From: Misgurnus anguillicaudatus
Lineage: Eukaryota > Chordata > Actinopteri > Cypriniformes > Cobitidae
NCBI RefSeq assembly: GCF_027580225.2
Contig: NC_073358.2
Span: 49,647,501-49,711,500 of the forward strand
Direction of reading: 5' to 3'
DNA length: 64,000 nucleotides
In this document: positions 9,497-24,400 of the stretch, in pieces
How the letters are laid out: the number at the start of each line of letters is the position of its first letter
Position numbering within the stretch: the stretch's first letter is position 1
Notes under the pieces: model-generated
Databases searched by the model: none
The model's input: only the letters and a program-made list of their open reading frames with translations
Told to the model about the DNA's origin: nothing
Position numbers and translations under genes: made by a program

Positions 9497-12400
9497 GTAA
9501 GTACACACATTACACACGACAGACTTTCTGCAACAGTCCTGCCCACTTGTATTTTGTGAGTTTTATACTGGGTTTGTAAATTATAGTCGTATGTAAAGTC
9601 ATGCTGTTTTTGCACATTGATGTCATACTTTTTTATTTATTTTACTGACCGGTTATTTTCTCAGTAGGTGATTTAAGTAAATATTATGCAATTTACTGAA
9701 TTATCTAATAATAGATATGACTTTATGGTTGTATAACATATGAGCTGGTGTTTGCATCACATTGTTTCAGCAAAAATAACTAGTCATGATTTGAATATTA
9801 TAACTGTAATGAAGCAGTATTATTTTCAAGATTTTGGCCATACTGCTAACTAGTAATTGACTAATATATTGCAGTATATCGGCCGATAATTAAAAAAATT
9901 TTATCAGCATGGGTCGATGAATCTTTCTGTTACTAATGTAAAGATACTCTGCTATAAAGCCAAGGTCTGACAGACAATAAAATGACCAATCATTGTTTAC
10001 TTTTTAACATTATTTTTGTTATATTGCTTTATCAATATAGCTATCGTCCACACCCCCCCATCAATCGACCACTACAGCTCACTCCAAATTCTACCCCTAT
10101 ATAACAATATTCTAGTTATATTTATGTATTTTTATTTACTCAAATATCCTTTATTACCAACATTATAAAATAACTTTCAGTAAAGTTGTTTAATAAGCAT
10201 CGGAGCTGACATGTGGTGCTTTTGCACTTTTGGCGACCCAAGTTCGATTCCCGGCTCATGGTCATTTGCCGATCCAATACCCCTCTCTCCTCCCTGTACT
10301 TTTCTGTCCTCTCCTTACTCCAGGGTTCCCACGGGCCTTTAAAATCCTTGAAAGTTTGTATGTCAGGGGGGGGGGGGGGGTGGTGGTTTAAAGCCCTGGG
10401 AAGTTTTTGAAAATATACATACATAGATACAGGTCATTGAAAGTGCTTGAATCTTTTTTTATGCAAGAAGGTTTCTGGGAAAAAAAACATATTATTCCCT
10501 GTATTGTAGGATACTATAAATATTCTGGCCTTTTAAGCACAAATGCTTAATGTTTGCTTTAAATGCTTTCGGTATATCTTCTGTATGCGAATGTTGATTC
10601 ATACCAAAATGCTGTTTGCATAGTTGTATTTGACACATGAAAACGTCTCCGTTTACGTATGTAACTGTTGTTCCCTGAGAAGGCAACGAGACGCTGCGTC
10701 TCCCTTGCCATACTTCCTGCGTCCCTGTAACGTCGTCTTTGGCAATATTTCAGATAGCGATATACTTCCTGGCTCCTGCATCACCCTGTCTTTGTCGTTA
10801 AGCTTCACCATTGGTTGAATTTGACACATTCAGATGCACTTACCCCTGGAAGTGTCCACAAAGTGTCACCGCAGTGACGCAGCGCAAGTTCTTTAAAAGG
10901 GAACTGTAACAATGTATCTTAAAAGGTAACACAATGTAATCTTGCTCTCACTTGAAATGTGTCCCCACATTTAGTCCTTGAATTTGAGGGTATTAGTCCT
11001 GGAAAGTCCTTGAAAGGTCCTTGAATTTAAAGTTAACTAAGGTGTGGGAACCCTGTTACTCACTGTTTAATAAAGGGAACAATGGCTCAAAAAAAGTTGT
11101 TTAGTAAGCATAAAAGCCTGACAGATTTAAATTTCATTATAACTTTTTGAGATACAGTGTTTTGGAGCATCAGTGACGGCAGATGGCTTCTAGATTTTGT
11201 CCCCAGGGACTTTAATAATCAAAACATGTTTCATCCTCACACATTGTTTTTGTGTACAGTGCTGAACCAGCTGCCCCTGCCCTCCCCGTTACCGGGCACC
11301 ACCACTAAGAGCCTATACAGTGGGCATGTAGCTGAGGAAGTGGGCCATCTGATGGGCTGCAGGGATGAAACTCTGGTTTCTCAACTCGCCAGCGGACTCA
11401 GCCAGGTCTCCACGGAGCACATGTGAGTTTCTGCTTGTGTTTACACCTCTCTTCTGCCTTTGATGTATACCACATCGGCTGCATACTCTTTGACACCTGT
11501 CCCTGCCTGTCTTGCCTATGACTGTCTGTACTGATACACATCATTTTCACATAATGACAGTTCATGGTGATTGTGGGCTATGACTTACATTTTGGTTTAG
11601 GTGTTTTTTACTTTTTGAAAGTTTTATGAAGCTTTGATTTCTGATAAAACAATCCTTTAATGAAAAATCACCCCAGTTTCACAGACAAGGCTGAAGGCTA
11701 GTCCTAGACTAAAACACATGTTTGAGGTGTCTCGACTGATAATAACTTGTACTGACAGATCTTAAAATATGCCACTGCTATTGATTTGTCTCAAGATACA
11801 CACCAGTTATGTCTTTCACTAAGGCATGTTTATTAAAGATGCTTAAATTAACGAATGCCTGGTGCTTTAGCTAAGCTGTATCTGTAAATCCAAGCCTTAA
11901 TGTGTAAATCCTTTGATCTTTTTCCATAGAGAGCTGAAGGACAGTTTGGGCAGTGATGAGTTGGAGGGAGATGTACCAGTTCTGCTGCAGCTCCTGCTGT
12001 CCAGAAACCCAAACATCTTCAGAAACAAGAGCACACCCAGCACTCCGCAGTATCCAGCACAGGCGGGTAAGAGTCACCCCAACCACGACACAGGTGTTTA
12101 GTAAACTTTTCTCTTTTGATGGTGCACATGTTATGCTTGTATTATGTTCGCTGTTAAGCAGTTGTTTACAAACAGTGTGGTGCTGTTTATTTCTAGGATA
12201 TCTGAATATAAACATCTTTAACCTCCTAAGACCTGGGACCTTATTTATAAAGCATTTCCAGCCCTGTTTTGTGCATACGCCAGTTCTCACGCAAAGGTTG
12301 TGATCTAAAAAAAAAAAGTAACTTAATGAGAGAATGGGCTTGCATTGCGGCATATGAGGATGATTTATGTACGCACACTTGCAGGTGATCTTTGATTAAT

Positions 12401-15400
12401 AAAGGGACCATTGCTTTGTTTTATAAGTCTTAATATGTTTTGCCCTATGGCATTTTTGGCTTTTGTGCGTACTAGGGATGCACCGATAGGATTTTTTTGG
12501 GCCGATTCCGATTTAAACAGACAACTTCTGGCCGATACCGATATTAAACACTTGTATACAATACTATACAGTTGGTCTATTAGCTAGTTTATTTCTGCAT
12601 TAAATTATTTTTACTGAACATGGATTGGATCTAATTAACATTCAACTGACCAACATAATAAGAGAGGCACAAATTAAGCTAAAACAAATATAATAAGACA
12701 GCATGACAACCTTCAAAGGTGGTTTTTGCTATTCAGCATTTATTTTATTAACAACATTAACTCGTTTTTTAAAATATAATGGATTTCTTTATGCAGTTAA
12801 TTAATAAACAATCGGTATCGGCCTTTCTCGTGCTATTGCCGATATGCCGATGGTTTCAAATTCATCAAAAATCGGCCGATAAATATCGGTGGCCGATACA
12901 TCGGTGCATCACTAGTGCGTACGTAGACTTTTAATAAGGATCCTATGCACATTTTATATATACGTTTTATAATTGAGGCCCTTGGTGTGTCCACATACGT
13001 GGACATCACATTTTTTGTTGTTTGCACCATAATGGTTAATTCTGTGTAACTGGAACCTGTTGTATACAAACGTGGACAATGTTTAAAGAAAAATATTTGG
13101 TTATTATATTTTTTGGTTCATCCTAACCCCAAATAGCTGGAAGAAATCTAAAATGTAAGCCAAACCAAAGCTCGGGTCTTAGGAGGTTAAGGACATTTAA
13201 TAAGTGTAATAACTTATATACACTAAACTTTTTAAAAGCAAAGGCTTGCTCTACATCGTAACAAGTTCACAAAATAATCCAATAATATACAGTTTTAGGC
13301 AAAAGTCTAAAGCCGGGAGTATAATCTTTTTTTTTTTACGTGTACGAATATATCTGCACTTGGCACATGCTCATTGCGACAAAATGCAATGCATCTCCTG
13401 GGCTATTGCTACATTTTCCTGTATGCTCATGCACGACCTGTGCACGGTTACAAAAATCCTGGGGTGTGGACACTTGCATATTCATTTTTACAAGATACAA
13501 ACAGAAAATAAAGGAAATTTGATCACTATTTCATTACAAAACCAACTAATCTAATGGTCGCATGGTGGCCTAGGACAGTGGTTTTCAAACTGGGGGCTGT
13601 GAGATGGTGCCAGGGAGGCCCCAGTTTTATGACATTTTCTGAAATACATTAATTTATCATGAAGTTTGTGTAATTAAACCTAAAAAAAAATAAGGCTACT
13701 AACCAAAATCACAACTTTTTTGTATAATTTAATGTTTTTTTTATTAAAATGTTGAGTTTTGGAACAGTTTTTTGTCACAAATTTTCTTTGGGGGGCCGCG
13801 AAGGAATGTACCGTACACAAGGGGGGCCGCACACTGAAAAAGTTTGGGAACCACTGGCCTAGGACACAGTACTGTATGTGGCAAGAATTTGTGTTGTTGT
13901 GGGAATCAATCTAAATAGTTCATCAAATGGAGGAGCAAGAAAAACCTGTTGCTGTAATATGTAAAAGCATGCAATGCAGTTCTGTTACACTAGAGGTGCA
14001 TGATGTCACATATGTGACGTTTTTAGAAATTATTTGTGAATTTCCTGAAAAAATTAATAATCAAATGCTTAAAACAAAAGTAATGTAAATGTTTCCTGCT
14101 TGTGTTGTTAGTAATTCAGAATCTCTCTGATGTTTCAGGTATGGGCCAGCAGTCAATGGCACCCCCATATAAAATCATGCACAGCCCAGTCTCTGGCAAC
14201 TACCAGCAGGCACCCATGTCCCATAGTCCATCTGGGTGAGCCTCTTGTTTCGTTTTATTTAAGCATTAACTTAAGATTCATATTGTGGGAAGTCCAGTAG
14301 TTTCATATTGTACAAAACCAGCAACTCGTATTATTTCTGGATATAGCCATAATGCTTCATATTTCAATAACAACGTTATGACCGGTTCAGACTTACTGTT
14401 TGTTTGATTTGGCATTAACCCATTAGTGCTGGCTAAATATTTATTTGTTCACTCAGGAAAGTTTTGTCATTTATGTGCACCCGCATTATTCTGCATTTCA
14501 GCTGGTGATATGGGCTTGAAACAATGTGAATTTGCTAAAATGTTTTGCTTGTTTGATCAAACATTTTTAAAGTAAAAAAATAAAAGATAAACAAATTGTG
14601 TTTGTGTTGCAATTTAGATGTAAAACACTTACTCCTCTTTCAGACAGCCAACGACGTTAACGCTGTGTGTCGCCCGTCTCTTTCAATGAGGCGTTTCTAA
14701 ATCTGCTTGTTATAAACAAATGAGTACCAGGATGACGTGAACTCCACTGCTTCGTTCTCATTGGTAGTCGCTCTCGAAATTCGCTCGACATTTGCATAAA
14801 GTTAAACTTTTCTTAACTTTCTCGCGTCACTGGACACGCCCATGCGGTCGCCAACGGCCACTTTCGCTCATGTCACTGGAAGTCGCCTGGTTTCCATTGA
14901 AATGATTGAGATTGCGTCGCTCTGCTACTGCTGGTCGCTGTCTGTCTGAATGGGGCTTTAGAGACGGTTTCCCGGACAGGGCTTATCATAGTCCTAAAAT
15001 GCATGTTTGAGCTGCTTTAATTTAAAAATACCTTGCACTGACATCTTAACATATTAGTGCCATTGTTTTGTCTCAAGATGCACACAAGTATAGTGTGTGC
15101 ATCTAAGGTTTGCACCAAACACACTTGACTTTATTGCAACAAACACACTTGACTGTATACGCTTGACTTTACCGTTAACTCCAACTTGCCACTGTGTAAG
15201 TTTGTTTAACAATGCAATTAAATTTTACCATTGGCTTTTAGTACAAAATGTTGAATTGCCACTTAAGTCGCTATGAATTAAAGTGTCATCTAAGTAAATA
15301 AATGTAATTTTGTTGACCCTCTCCGCAAGGAAATCTCCTTAAGGAACGTGACCTCTTGTTCTTTGTTTTAGGCGTTTTGTACCAGGGCAGTCTGGTTCTG

Positions 15401-18400
15401 GTGGACGTTTTCTGCCCCAGCAGAGCAGTCCGGTGCCCAGCCCTTATGCCCCCCAAAGTCCCGCTGCTGGTTACAGACAGTACCCCCACCCTCCAGCATA
15501 CAGCCACCAGCACATACAGCCAGGTTTGCATTAAAACGTATGCTATACAACCCCTTTTTGAGTTTGTCGATTCTGTGGCTCATTCATACTTCTGCATTTG
15601 CAGGCTCAGTAGCAAGTCCAATGGTTCCAGGTGGCATGAGAAATGTTCACGAGAACAAGGTTAGAAGACAAATTTCTGTTTTATATTGAGCTTCAACAGG
15701 GTAGGGTGTATTATGAAAAATGTATTATGCATGTTTGTTTTGCCATCTGGGGTTTACTATTGAGGTTGGGCTTTACAGTAATGGCTATTTTCCTGTGCCA
15801 AAAAGTACCCTGTTTTCCATGACGAGTCACAGTTGGTATGATCCACTGTAATGGCTTATTGTGTTCATAATTGTGTCTCTTTTCTGAACCATCAGGATCA
15901 GATGAGAACATTCACGTCGTCTCATATCCTGCAGTCATCTCCACCCTACACCCCTCCTCGTGACGGGGCTTCAGACATGCTCCTCGGCTCTCCGGACAAG
16001 CAGCGTGGTCTGAAGCCTGGCGAGGGGGAACGCGAGCAAGCTGATAAGGCGGCGGTGTATGATATCGTGGGCTCACCTGCAAAAGACCACACTAAACTTT
16101 CCCTGCGTCGGTCACGGCCTGCGGACGTGGGGCTCGAGGGAATGTACCCGGGCTCGGACCCGGAGGGAGAACTTGTGGAGGCGCTGGCTGCAATAGAAAG
16201 GATGGAAAGTGAAGCAGCCATGGAAACGGAGCGCAGCGCTAAAGAGGTTCAGGACAAAGGTAGGCAACGGTGTCTCCAAATCAGCCTTATTTTCTTGTGT
16301 GAGCAATTAAAGCACTTCCCTTTTTGTTTGTGTCTTTTTTTAGATAAACCTTTGAAAAAGCGCAAACAGGATTCTCATCCTCAGGAGCCTGGCGCGGCTG
16401 GCACTGCGGGTTCGAGCTCTGGGGCTTCAGGTGGAGGAGGTGGGGCTAATGCAGGCCACAGGCTAGCTCCTCAAGAGGCCAGCGCTGCCGGTACCAGCGC
16501 CAGCCGGCCGGGCCTCCAGGTCAGCTTGGAACAGGTGGGCAGGGTAGAGGATGCCTGCATGGGCGTGCCCACCCCTGCCAGCGAGGCTCAACGGTGGCCT
16601 CAAGAGCCGCAGGAGGGCGTCACCCCGAAAGCTCTCAAGCACGAACATGCCCCCGAACACCGGCATCGCAATGATGACAAGCAGCCCGATACCCCACGAC
16701 AGAAACACAGGCCCGAGGGTCGCCACGGTGATGCCAGCACACAGCGTGCTGCCCAGTCGGGGAGTAAACCCGTTGAGCTTCTTCCTTACATGCTGGGTGA
16801 AAACACCGGTTCTGGAGCGCTGAAGAACTTCACCATCCCAAAAATCAAGAAGGACGGAGGGGGAGATGTTCCAGATGGCTGGAAGCAGCCATGCGTGCGA
16901 CTTGATAGACTGGAGTCCGAGGTTGACGTGATGAAAGGCGTCAAGCCTGTGGTTGTTCTGCAGAAGCTCTCCATTGACGAGGTGCAACGGCTCATGAAAG
17001 AGAGAGACTCGCGCGGCTCCAAGTCCAGCAAGAACAGACTGTCCTCTGGGAGATCTGGGAAAGGTAGGGGAACTCCTTTATCTTTGCTATATAGCAGTTT
17101 AAATGACGGGTGTCCTGCGCATCTTGCGATGGCGTATTCTTTTTGATTATACCTACAGACAGGGAGTTTTGTTTCTTGGCTGTTTGTGTTGAAGCAATTA
17201 TGTGAAATGTGTTTCTTGGGGTGCCGAGCTGAATAGATATTGCATTGGGATTTTGTGTCCACCAAAGAGGACTTTTAGAAAATTGAGGAAATTGCTCTTA
17301 TGGGAAGATGTCATTTGTTTGTTTTATTGTGGATTACAAAATAGTATTCAGTAGATTTATTTAATAGTAGTAGCATATCCGCTTGTATAGCAAAACGTAA
17401 CTTTACTGTTAAAGAAGAGGGTAATGCTACTCAGTTGAACCATTATTACAGATGAGGGTTTGTCACAAGTGTTTTATTTATTTATCAGTTAAAAACAGAA
17501 ATTCAACATATAAGCACTATTTAAAAAGGGAAGTTAATACACTAGTTAGTAGACTGTTGAAAGACTTTAGTTTTAATATTAACTTGCACTAAGTTGCCGG
17601 TTTAGAGGCCATTTAGATGACAACGTTTTCAACCATAAATTGAAAGTTATTATGCAGTTTGTATGTTTGCTTATATAGCAACATCGTTTTGAAGTCCTTA
17701 CCGTGCGAAAAGCACCACATGTCGAAGCGGTGCCCACTACACCATCGGCTCCGACTATGCTAACGGTTTTTAGAGTGAAGTTTTACTATTGACGTTACGG
17801 TTACACTGTGCAGGTCCATACTAAAAAAACATGCCATTCAGAAACGTCCATTAACAATCTCCAACTATTGATTATTCAAATTTTGTATCTTCGTCTAATC
17901 CAGGCTCAAACATAAGGTCTGTTTACAAACACACAGAGCTGCTGAAAGGAGCTGCTCTGTGAAACAGCCAATCAGAGCAAATCTCAACATTATTATTCAT
18001 GACCCTTTCAAATAAGGTAATAATAGACCATTTCATTCTAAAGGAGTTGTAAATGGACATTTAAAAATATTTCTGGATAATTTGTGTACTTAATAAAGCC
18101 ACTCACCTTTTATGTAGATATCAGAGAACGGGCGGCACAGTGGCTCAGTGGGTAGCACTGTTGCCTCACAGCAAGAAGGTCCTTGGTTCTCCCTGTGTCA
18201 GTTTGGGTTTACTCCGGGTACTTCCGCCCACAGGCCTAAAAACACACAAGTTAGGTAAATTAGAGATACCAAATTGCCCCTCCCCCAACCTGTGTATGGA
18301 TTAACTTGTGTGGATCAACTTGTGAATGGATTAACTGGTTCTTGCCATTAATATAGCCATATATGGATTCAGGGCTGTGTTTGTGCTGGTCAAAATACTT

Positions 18401-21400
18401 TTTTGAGTTTATTAATGGTTAAGCAAAGTTTTGACGCTATATTGTCCAGGGTCCCTTATAAACATACCTCATTTTCTAAAAAAAACTACTGTTTTATCGC
18501 TCTGTAGAAAATGCATATGTGTGCAGGAGGGTAGTGCTTCTTTACAAAGTACCATCGTCATCTACTGGCCTGGCACACATAATGCAGTGTTATTAGTTGT
18601 CCTGCAATCCATGTAAACACTGATCTTTTTGTCAACATTGTCGTGTGGACGTGAAAGGAAAAACGTTTTGCTACGACTTTGTCATGTAAACATGGCCTTA
18701 GTTAGGGGTGTAACAGATCACAAAATTAAATTAAAATTTAGAATAAATTAGAATTAAATTAATAATCTAGTCTTTATTGTATAAATTCAAATATAATTAT
18801 TATTTTTTAGAGCTACAGAATAGGGTTGTGCCGATAGACAATAGAATTGTGTATCGACGATGGAATCCAATCACATTTCGAACGTGTGAACGACCAAAAA
18901 CCGCATAAAATCCTTTTTTTTAATACGTTTCAGGCTATATCCAGAGGTGGTTTGAAATCCTTTTTTAAATCACATTTCCTGAAATCCATTAAGTCTGACC
19001 GCATTTGTGTTGCTTTTTGGTTATGTAATGCTGTCATGTAAACGCTAGGGATGCACGATCTTGATTTTTCATGGCCGGTTTTTATACCGGTTTTCTTAAC
19101 ATGCAAATTGGCCGATTCCGATCCGATTTTTTTCTTATCAAGCAACAAACAAGAAAGAATGAAAGTATATATAAACAATATGTTTATTTGGTATTTAACA
19201 GGCTTGGTTCGGCTATTGAAAACAATAACTGTAACCATCTAAAATTAACAGCAGTAACTGTGCAGTAGGCTACGTTCAATACAAACATAAGTGGTTAAAT
19301 GAGACCATGACATGGATGGTTGAGTGAGGGTTAAAGGTCTTGCCTGTTTTGCATTATCAACAGACTTTTGATACTTATTGTGTTCTATCAGGTGATAAAC
19401 TTAAATGTCTGATGAAGTTTGTTGTGGCGAATGCAGGGCTCTCAGGTTTTATTTAAAAGTTTGGAGTGAGATAACATCTGTTAGGCGAGGAGCCCCTCTG
19501 CCCCACCAAATTCTCAAGTTTTTGCTAGCAGTTCAATGTTACCTTTATTCATAACTGACCAGCACAAATATAAATTATAACAATTGGTAAGTCTGATAAA
19601 AGACAGACAAATTTATCCAAATTAAATAAATTGCTCTACATATTAAAAAATACAAATGTATCTAAATTAAAATGAAATCTGTATTATATACAGTAGGATT
19701 GCAGCACTTGCCATCAGCGTGTATTTTAAGCTGTGTTTAAGAGAGAGATAAGGTTACATGTTCAGTACTACATGGCAATAATAATGAAATACATCTCTGG
19801 TCCTTTCATTCATTTCAGAAGCCTTTACGTTAGTTTCAGGTAAGCTAAAGCTTCTGATTGCAGAGCAGTTGGAGAGTTTTTTAATAAATCAAGCATAATT
19901 TAACACGTATTTGGCTATATTCAAGAAACCTGCGTTATTTACAGCATTTATCGGATCTTGCTCTTGTAACGTTCACTCTGTGCGTGCACGCGCCGCGCAT
20001 CCACGTGATTGACATCAGAGGAGCGCGAGAAAAACTCGAGACAGCTAAACTCGACAGATAACTTCCCTGCGCCTCTTCCATTAATTGTATATAGTAGGGA
20101 TCGACCGATATGGATTTTTTTGTGCCGATGCCGATACCGATTTTTTTCCCATCAGCCTTAGCCGATGACCGATACAGTCTGCCGATTTTCTTTAGCCGAT
20201 ATTTGGAGCCGATACTGCTTTTGCTCATTCAGTTTATATCATAAAAATGACACAATGATTTTACATTTAAAAAAGGAACATTTATTGAACTATATTTAAC
20301 AAATAGTAAAAACAGGTGAGGTAGAACAAGTAAGAAAATTCAGGGCTGCTTAAAATATATAAATAAAATAATTACACCATTGCACACAGTAGCAGCAACC
20401 AAGCAGCATAACAAGGGGAACACTTTACTTTATCCATGAAAGTAACCAACTATTTACAACCTATTTAATGCTTAGGTCTTAAGTTTTAGTGCACTTAACT
20501 TAATCTTTTGTAGAGCAAATGTCTTTAATAAGAAGACAAGGAAAATGTAAACAGCAATACTGATCAAAAAACAACTTAAAAAGAATTCTGAATAACATGC
20601 GGATTGCCCCACTTCTGTATCTCACACACCCTAGTGCCCTATAATAAATGCGAGGGATAGTTAGTTTGCCTCAGCTCGCTTAAAACTGAACAAATACATG
20701 AGGATTTGTGTACGGACTTCGGTCAGATAGTAGAGCGCGTGCACGTGGGAGAGGTGCAGTGAGAGAGACATGGATCAGAGAGTGCATGTATCTTTGCGCT
20801 CCCAGTGAACGAAATGTTGACAAAACTTACAAACTAACACTTCTCAGGTCACATAAAAGTCATGTGGGAACTGCTCGGAACTAAGTGCTTTGGGTCGAAT
20901 TCCTTATTTTTTTTTTCGCTGACGAACATTCCGCGAAACTCCGCGTTAACAACCATAAACGTATGCAACCATGAACTGCGCTCTCCACAATGACGAGAAA
21001 CTATCAGCAATGGATATTGATTTTTAGCCTTTTACTACTACATATATTTATGGAGATGAGAATTAAAAACCCACCCTGTCCAGCTATGATCAGCTGTTCG
21101 GTTGATCACATGACCTGCGTTTGCTTGCGGCATTATGAGCACGCGTCGCGTCCAAATGTCAGACTGGTGGTCGCTGAATAAAACTCCTACAAATACCACG
21201 AAATCACGGAACAACGTCAGCATTATTTAATCCTATGACCAGTGTTCGTAACAGCTGCCGTATGTATACGGTTAGCCTAAAAGCTATTTGAAGCTCCCTA
21301 AATACAATGGCAAGCAGTTTTATAAGCATTCGCGTTTTCCATTATGACCACCAAACTTTCTTAGCTATGGTTGCACGCACATATAGAGCAACGTGTTTAC

Positions 21401-24400
21401 ACTTTCAAAGTATATGGCAATATTTCAGTCAAACAGTTAAAAGATGCTTTGAAGTTTAAAACTTACCAGCGCAGGCTTGGAGCGCTCCGCTCTGCTAGTG
21501 GGGGGAGGGGGACTGCACGTGCTGCAGGCAGCCTCCAGCAACACAGAGCTGCCTGTGGGCGCCTGTCTGTAATGCCGGGGAAAAACTATCGGCGAACGCA
21601 AGCCGCGAATCGGCCGATGCCGATACACCTAAAACCTAGTAAAATCGGCCCGATGTATCGGCCGGCCGATATATCGGTCGATCACTAGTATATAGCAGGA
21701 AAAGTTATCAGTCTCTTATAAATACAAGGTGTGAGTGTGTAAACTGACTGAAATGCGTGTATCTCACAGTGAATGCGTGAGACTTGAGAGCCCTGCGAAT
21801 GTACTGTTGTTTCTCCGCGATTAACTTGTCCTTTACGGACATTGCAGCTTGCAATCTTAATGTCCTGCGCACAGATTTCGAAATGCTTTTACACAAAACA
21901 CATGTTTGCGAATGATAAAAATGTAGTCTGTGCACGCGGGTGCACTTCCGGTAAAATCGGCCAAAAAAATACAAAAACGGCCGATCGCACAAAAACCGGC
22001 CGGTTCCGATCTCTGGCCGGTCAACTGGTGCATCCCTAGTAAACGCAACCCCAGCGCGAACTTTGGAACGTTGAGGCAGATTGTCGTGTCAGCGTGTCAT
22101 TGCCATAGAAACAGTGCATATAATCCAGAACACGGCAGAATGCTACAGAACGCAGCGATTGGATCTGAACAGTTGTGATACACAATATGGACAGTGAGTC
22201 TTTCAAATCGGATATGCACCAAAATGGAATATGGACTGACGGTGTGAACAATGTATAAATGCGTGCTTCTTAAACTCTTACTTGGACCTGAATGCGCACA
22301 GCATGGACTCCTAGCACTGGAACTTGTAATGCGCATGACTCAGACTCTTCTTCGCACCTGTGCCCAATTGCATAAAACTTAAAGACTAGTCTTAAAAGTT
22401 AGTCATGAATTTTTTTCTTCAAGACTGATCATAACTGTTTTAAGAATGTTACCTAAAAAAGGTAGATCGGTCTAATTTAAATCCAAATAATAAGACTGAT
22501 TAGCCCTAATTAATTGCTAGTTAGTCAGAATCATTCTTCAGACGCAGTCTTAATGTCACGGCTATGTTTATGCAACCGGCCACTGATCTTGTAATACGTG
22601 CGACTCTGACATTTCCACTGCGCTAGAGAGGTTGTTAGGCGTGCTAAGGGTTAAAACTAGTGAGTGTGTTGTTCCCACTCCCTGACACGCAGAAAATTTA
22701 GGGGCGCCTGGACTTTAATGAAGCACTCGTTTTAAGAAGGTTGCTGTCATCACGGTGTTGCCCTTAGAGTAAGTTAGCTTCTTTTTTTGTCCACCAATCA
22801 AGTGACAAATAAATTAACAAATAAATAAATGAGTAAACCATTGCCCCGCCCCCGATACTATTGTGTACTATTGGCGATCTCACTGGCTGACAATAGGACA
22901 ATTTCAAAATGGGGCATATCGCCCAACACACTACTACAGAAGTGATTTTTTCTTTGTCTTGGGTTGTTTGGTTAACATTAATGACACAGACTTAAGTAGG
23001 TTAATTAAGGTTACTGTCTCTTTAAGATAAGAACAGACCTGGTTCCTGCCTCTAATCTATGTGTCCTGTCAAGAACAGAAAGATTTTATGTTCGCTTGGT
23101 TTTTGAAATGCGTCTCTCTGTGTATGCACTTTTAAGTGCACTTAAACCCATGCGCGCACACAGACAGAATTCCTAACGCTGCTTCAGGAATAAGATGCAG
23201 CATAAACTACGTCGCTTTTCAGTGCTCTATTCACCAAATGTATTTTCATGGACTACAGTATGAGACACAGTAGCGCAACTCTCTCTAAAGTTTACACATC
23301 AAGGGTTTTGTTCTTTGAAGGGAAATAAGGATGATTACGTCTGATTGGAGTTGGACCAGACACATTCAACCGCACACGCGGTTTAGCACCTTTTTGCGGT
23401 TAAATTGTAAAAATCACTTGATTGTTAACATTTGAAAGTCTGTGAAACATGTGCAAATGTTAAACCATCCCTATTTAGGTTTGCGTATTAATTTGCGAAT
23501 CATATGCAGTTGTGGGTCGTGATCCGTATCAGGTGTGATCCGGTACATCTTTAGCCTTAGTATTGTTTATAACCTGTGGTTAAACAGTAGTCTCTTCACA
23601 GGTGGTATAGACCCATCCGTGCTGAGGGATCTTCCTCCTGAGCTGCTGGCAGAGATCGAGTCAACCATGCCTCTGTGTGAGAGAGTCAAGATGAACAAAC
23701 GCAAACGCAGTACAGTTAACGAGAAGCCGAAGTATGCAGAAGACAGCTCTGAGGACGAGCAGTACTGTGAGTAGTGCACTACAACTATCCAATACTACAC
23801 TGAACAACATGCACAACTACAAATGCCAGATCGGTTGTTATAATATACTACTTTCAAATAACAATCAGTCTTAGGCTAACCAGATAAATGTACGTAGATT
23901 TTTTTAGCCTCTTAAATGAAAAACTAACTCTGAAATTATTCCAGCGCTTGCTAGGGAACATTCAGACTATCTGTTTCCCAGACAGGGCTTATCCTAGTCC
24001 CAGAATAAAATGCATGTTTTAGCTGCTTTAATTTAAAAACACCTGATTAATTTTAACATATATTTGTTTTTTTAAGATGCATAAGAAAGTTCACATTTCC
24101 TCGGGTTAATATTATTCAGAAAGATTAAATTCAATTAAGAAATTATTCCTGTGGCTATTTATTCTGATGTTAATTTGATGTTGGGTGGAAAGCAGTCAGA
24201 TACAAACCAAGCACACGTAAGCCTTACTTCAAGTCTGCATCTATTATTCTTACTCAGCGTCTCGCAAACGTCATAAAAAGGATCGTGACAGAACGTGGGA
24301 ATTCGAGGACCGAGACAGGAGGAGTTCTGGGGAGCATCGAAGAGAAAGCAAATTCGATGCGCGCCGAGGATCTGGAAGCCGATACGACGAATCTGACCAG

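Larger units (their letters stand above)
18821..22933. mobile_element. outermost hAT of a triple nest (intron 8)
   Basis: Starts TAGGGTTGTGCCGATAG and ends ATCGCCCAACACACTA, flanked by an 8-bp duplication CTACAGAA at 18813-18820 and 22934-22941. Its own DNA is 18821-19045 and 22039-22933; the middle is a second hAT. A minor MITE-like inverted segment lies about 22365-22580. No transposase frame. Confidence 0.8.

Noticed and set aside
11871..12353. 160-codon minus-strand open frame over coding exon 3
   Set aside because: It is antisense to a NIPBL exon and repeat-free intron; the + strand reading is the conserved one.
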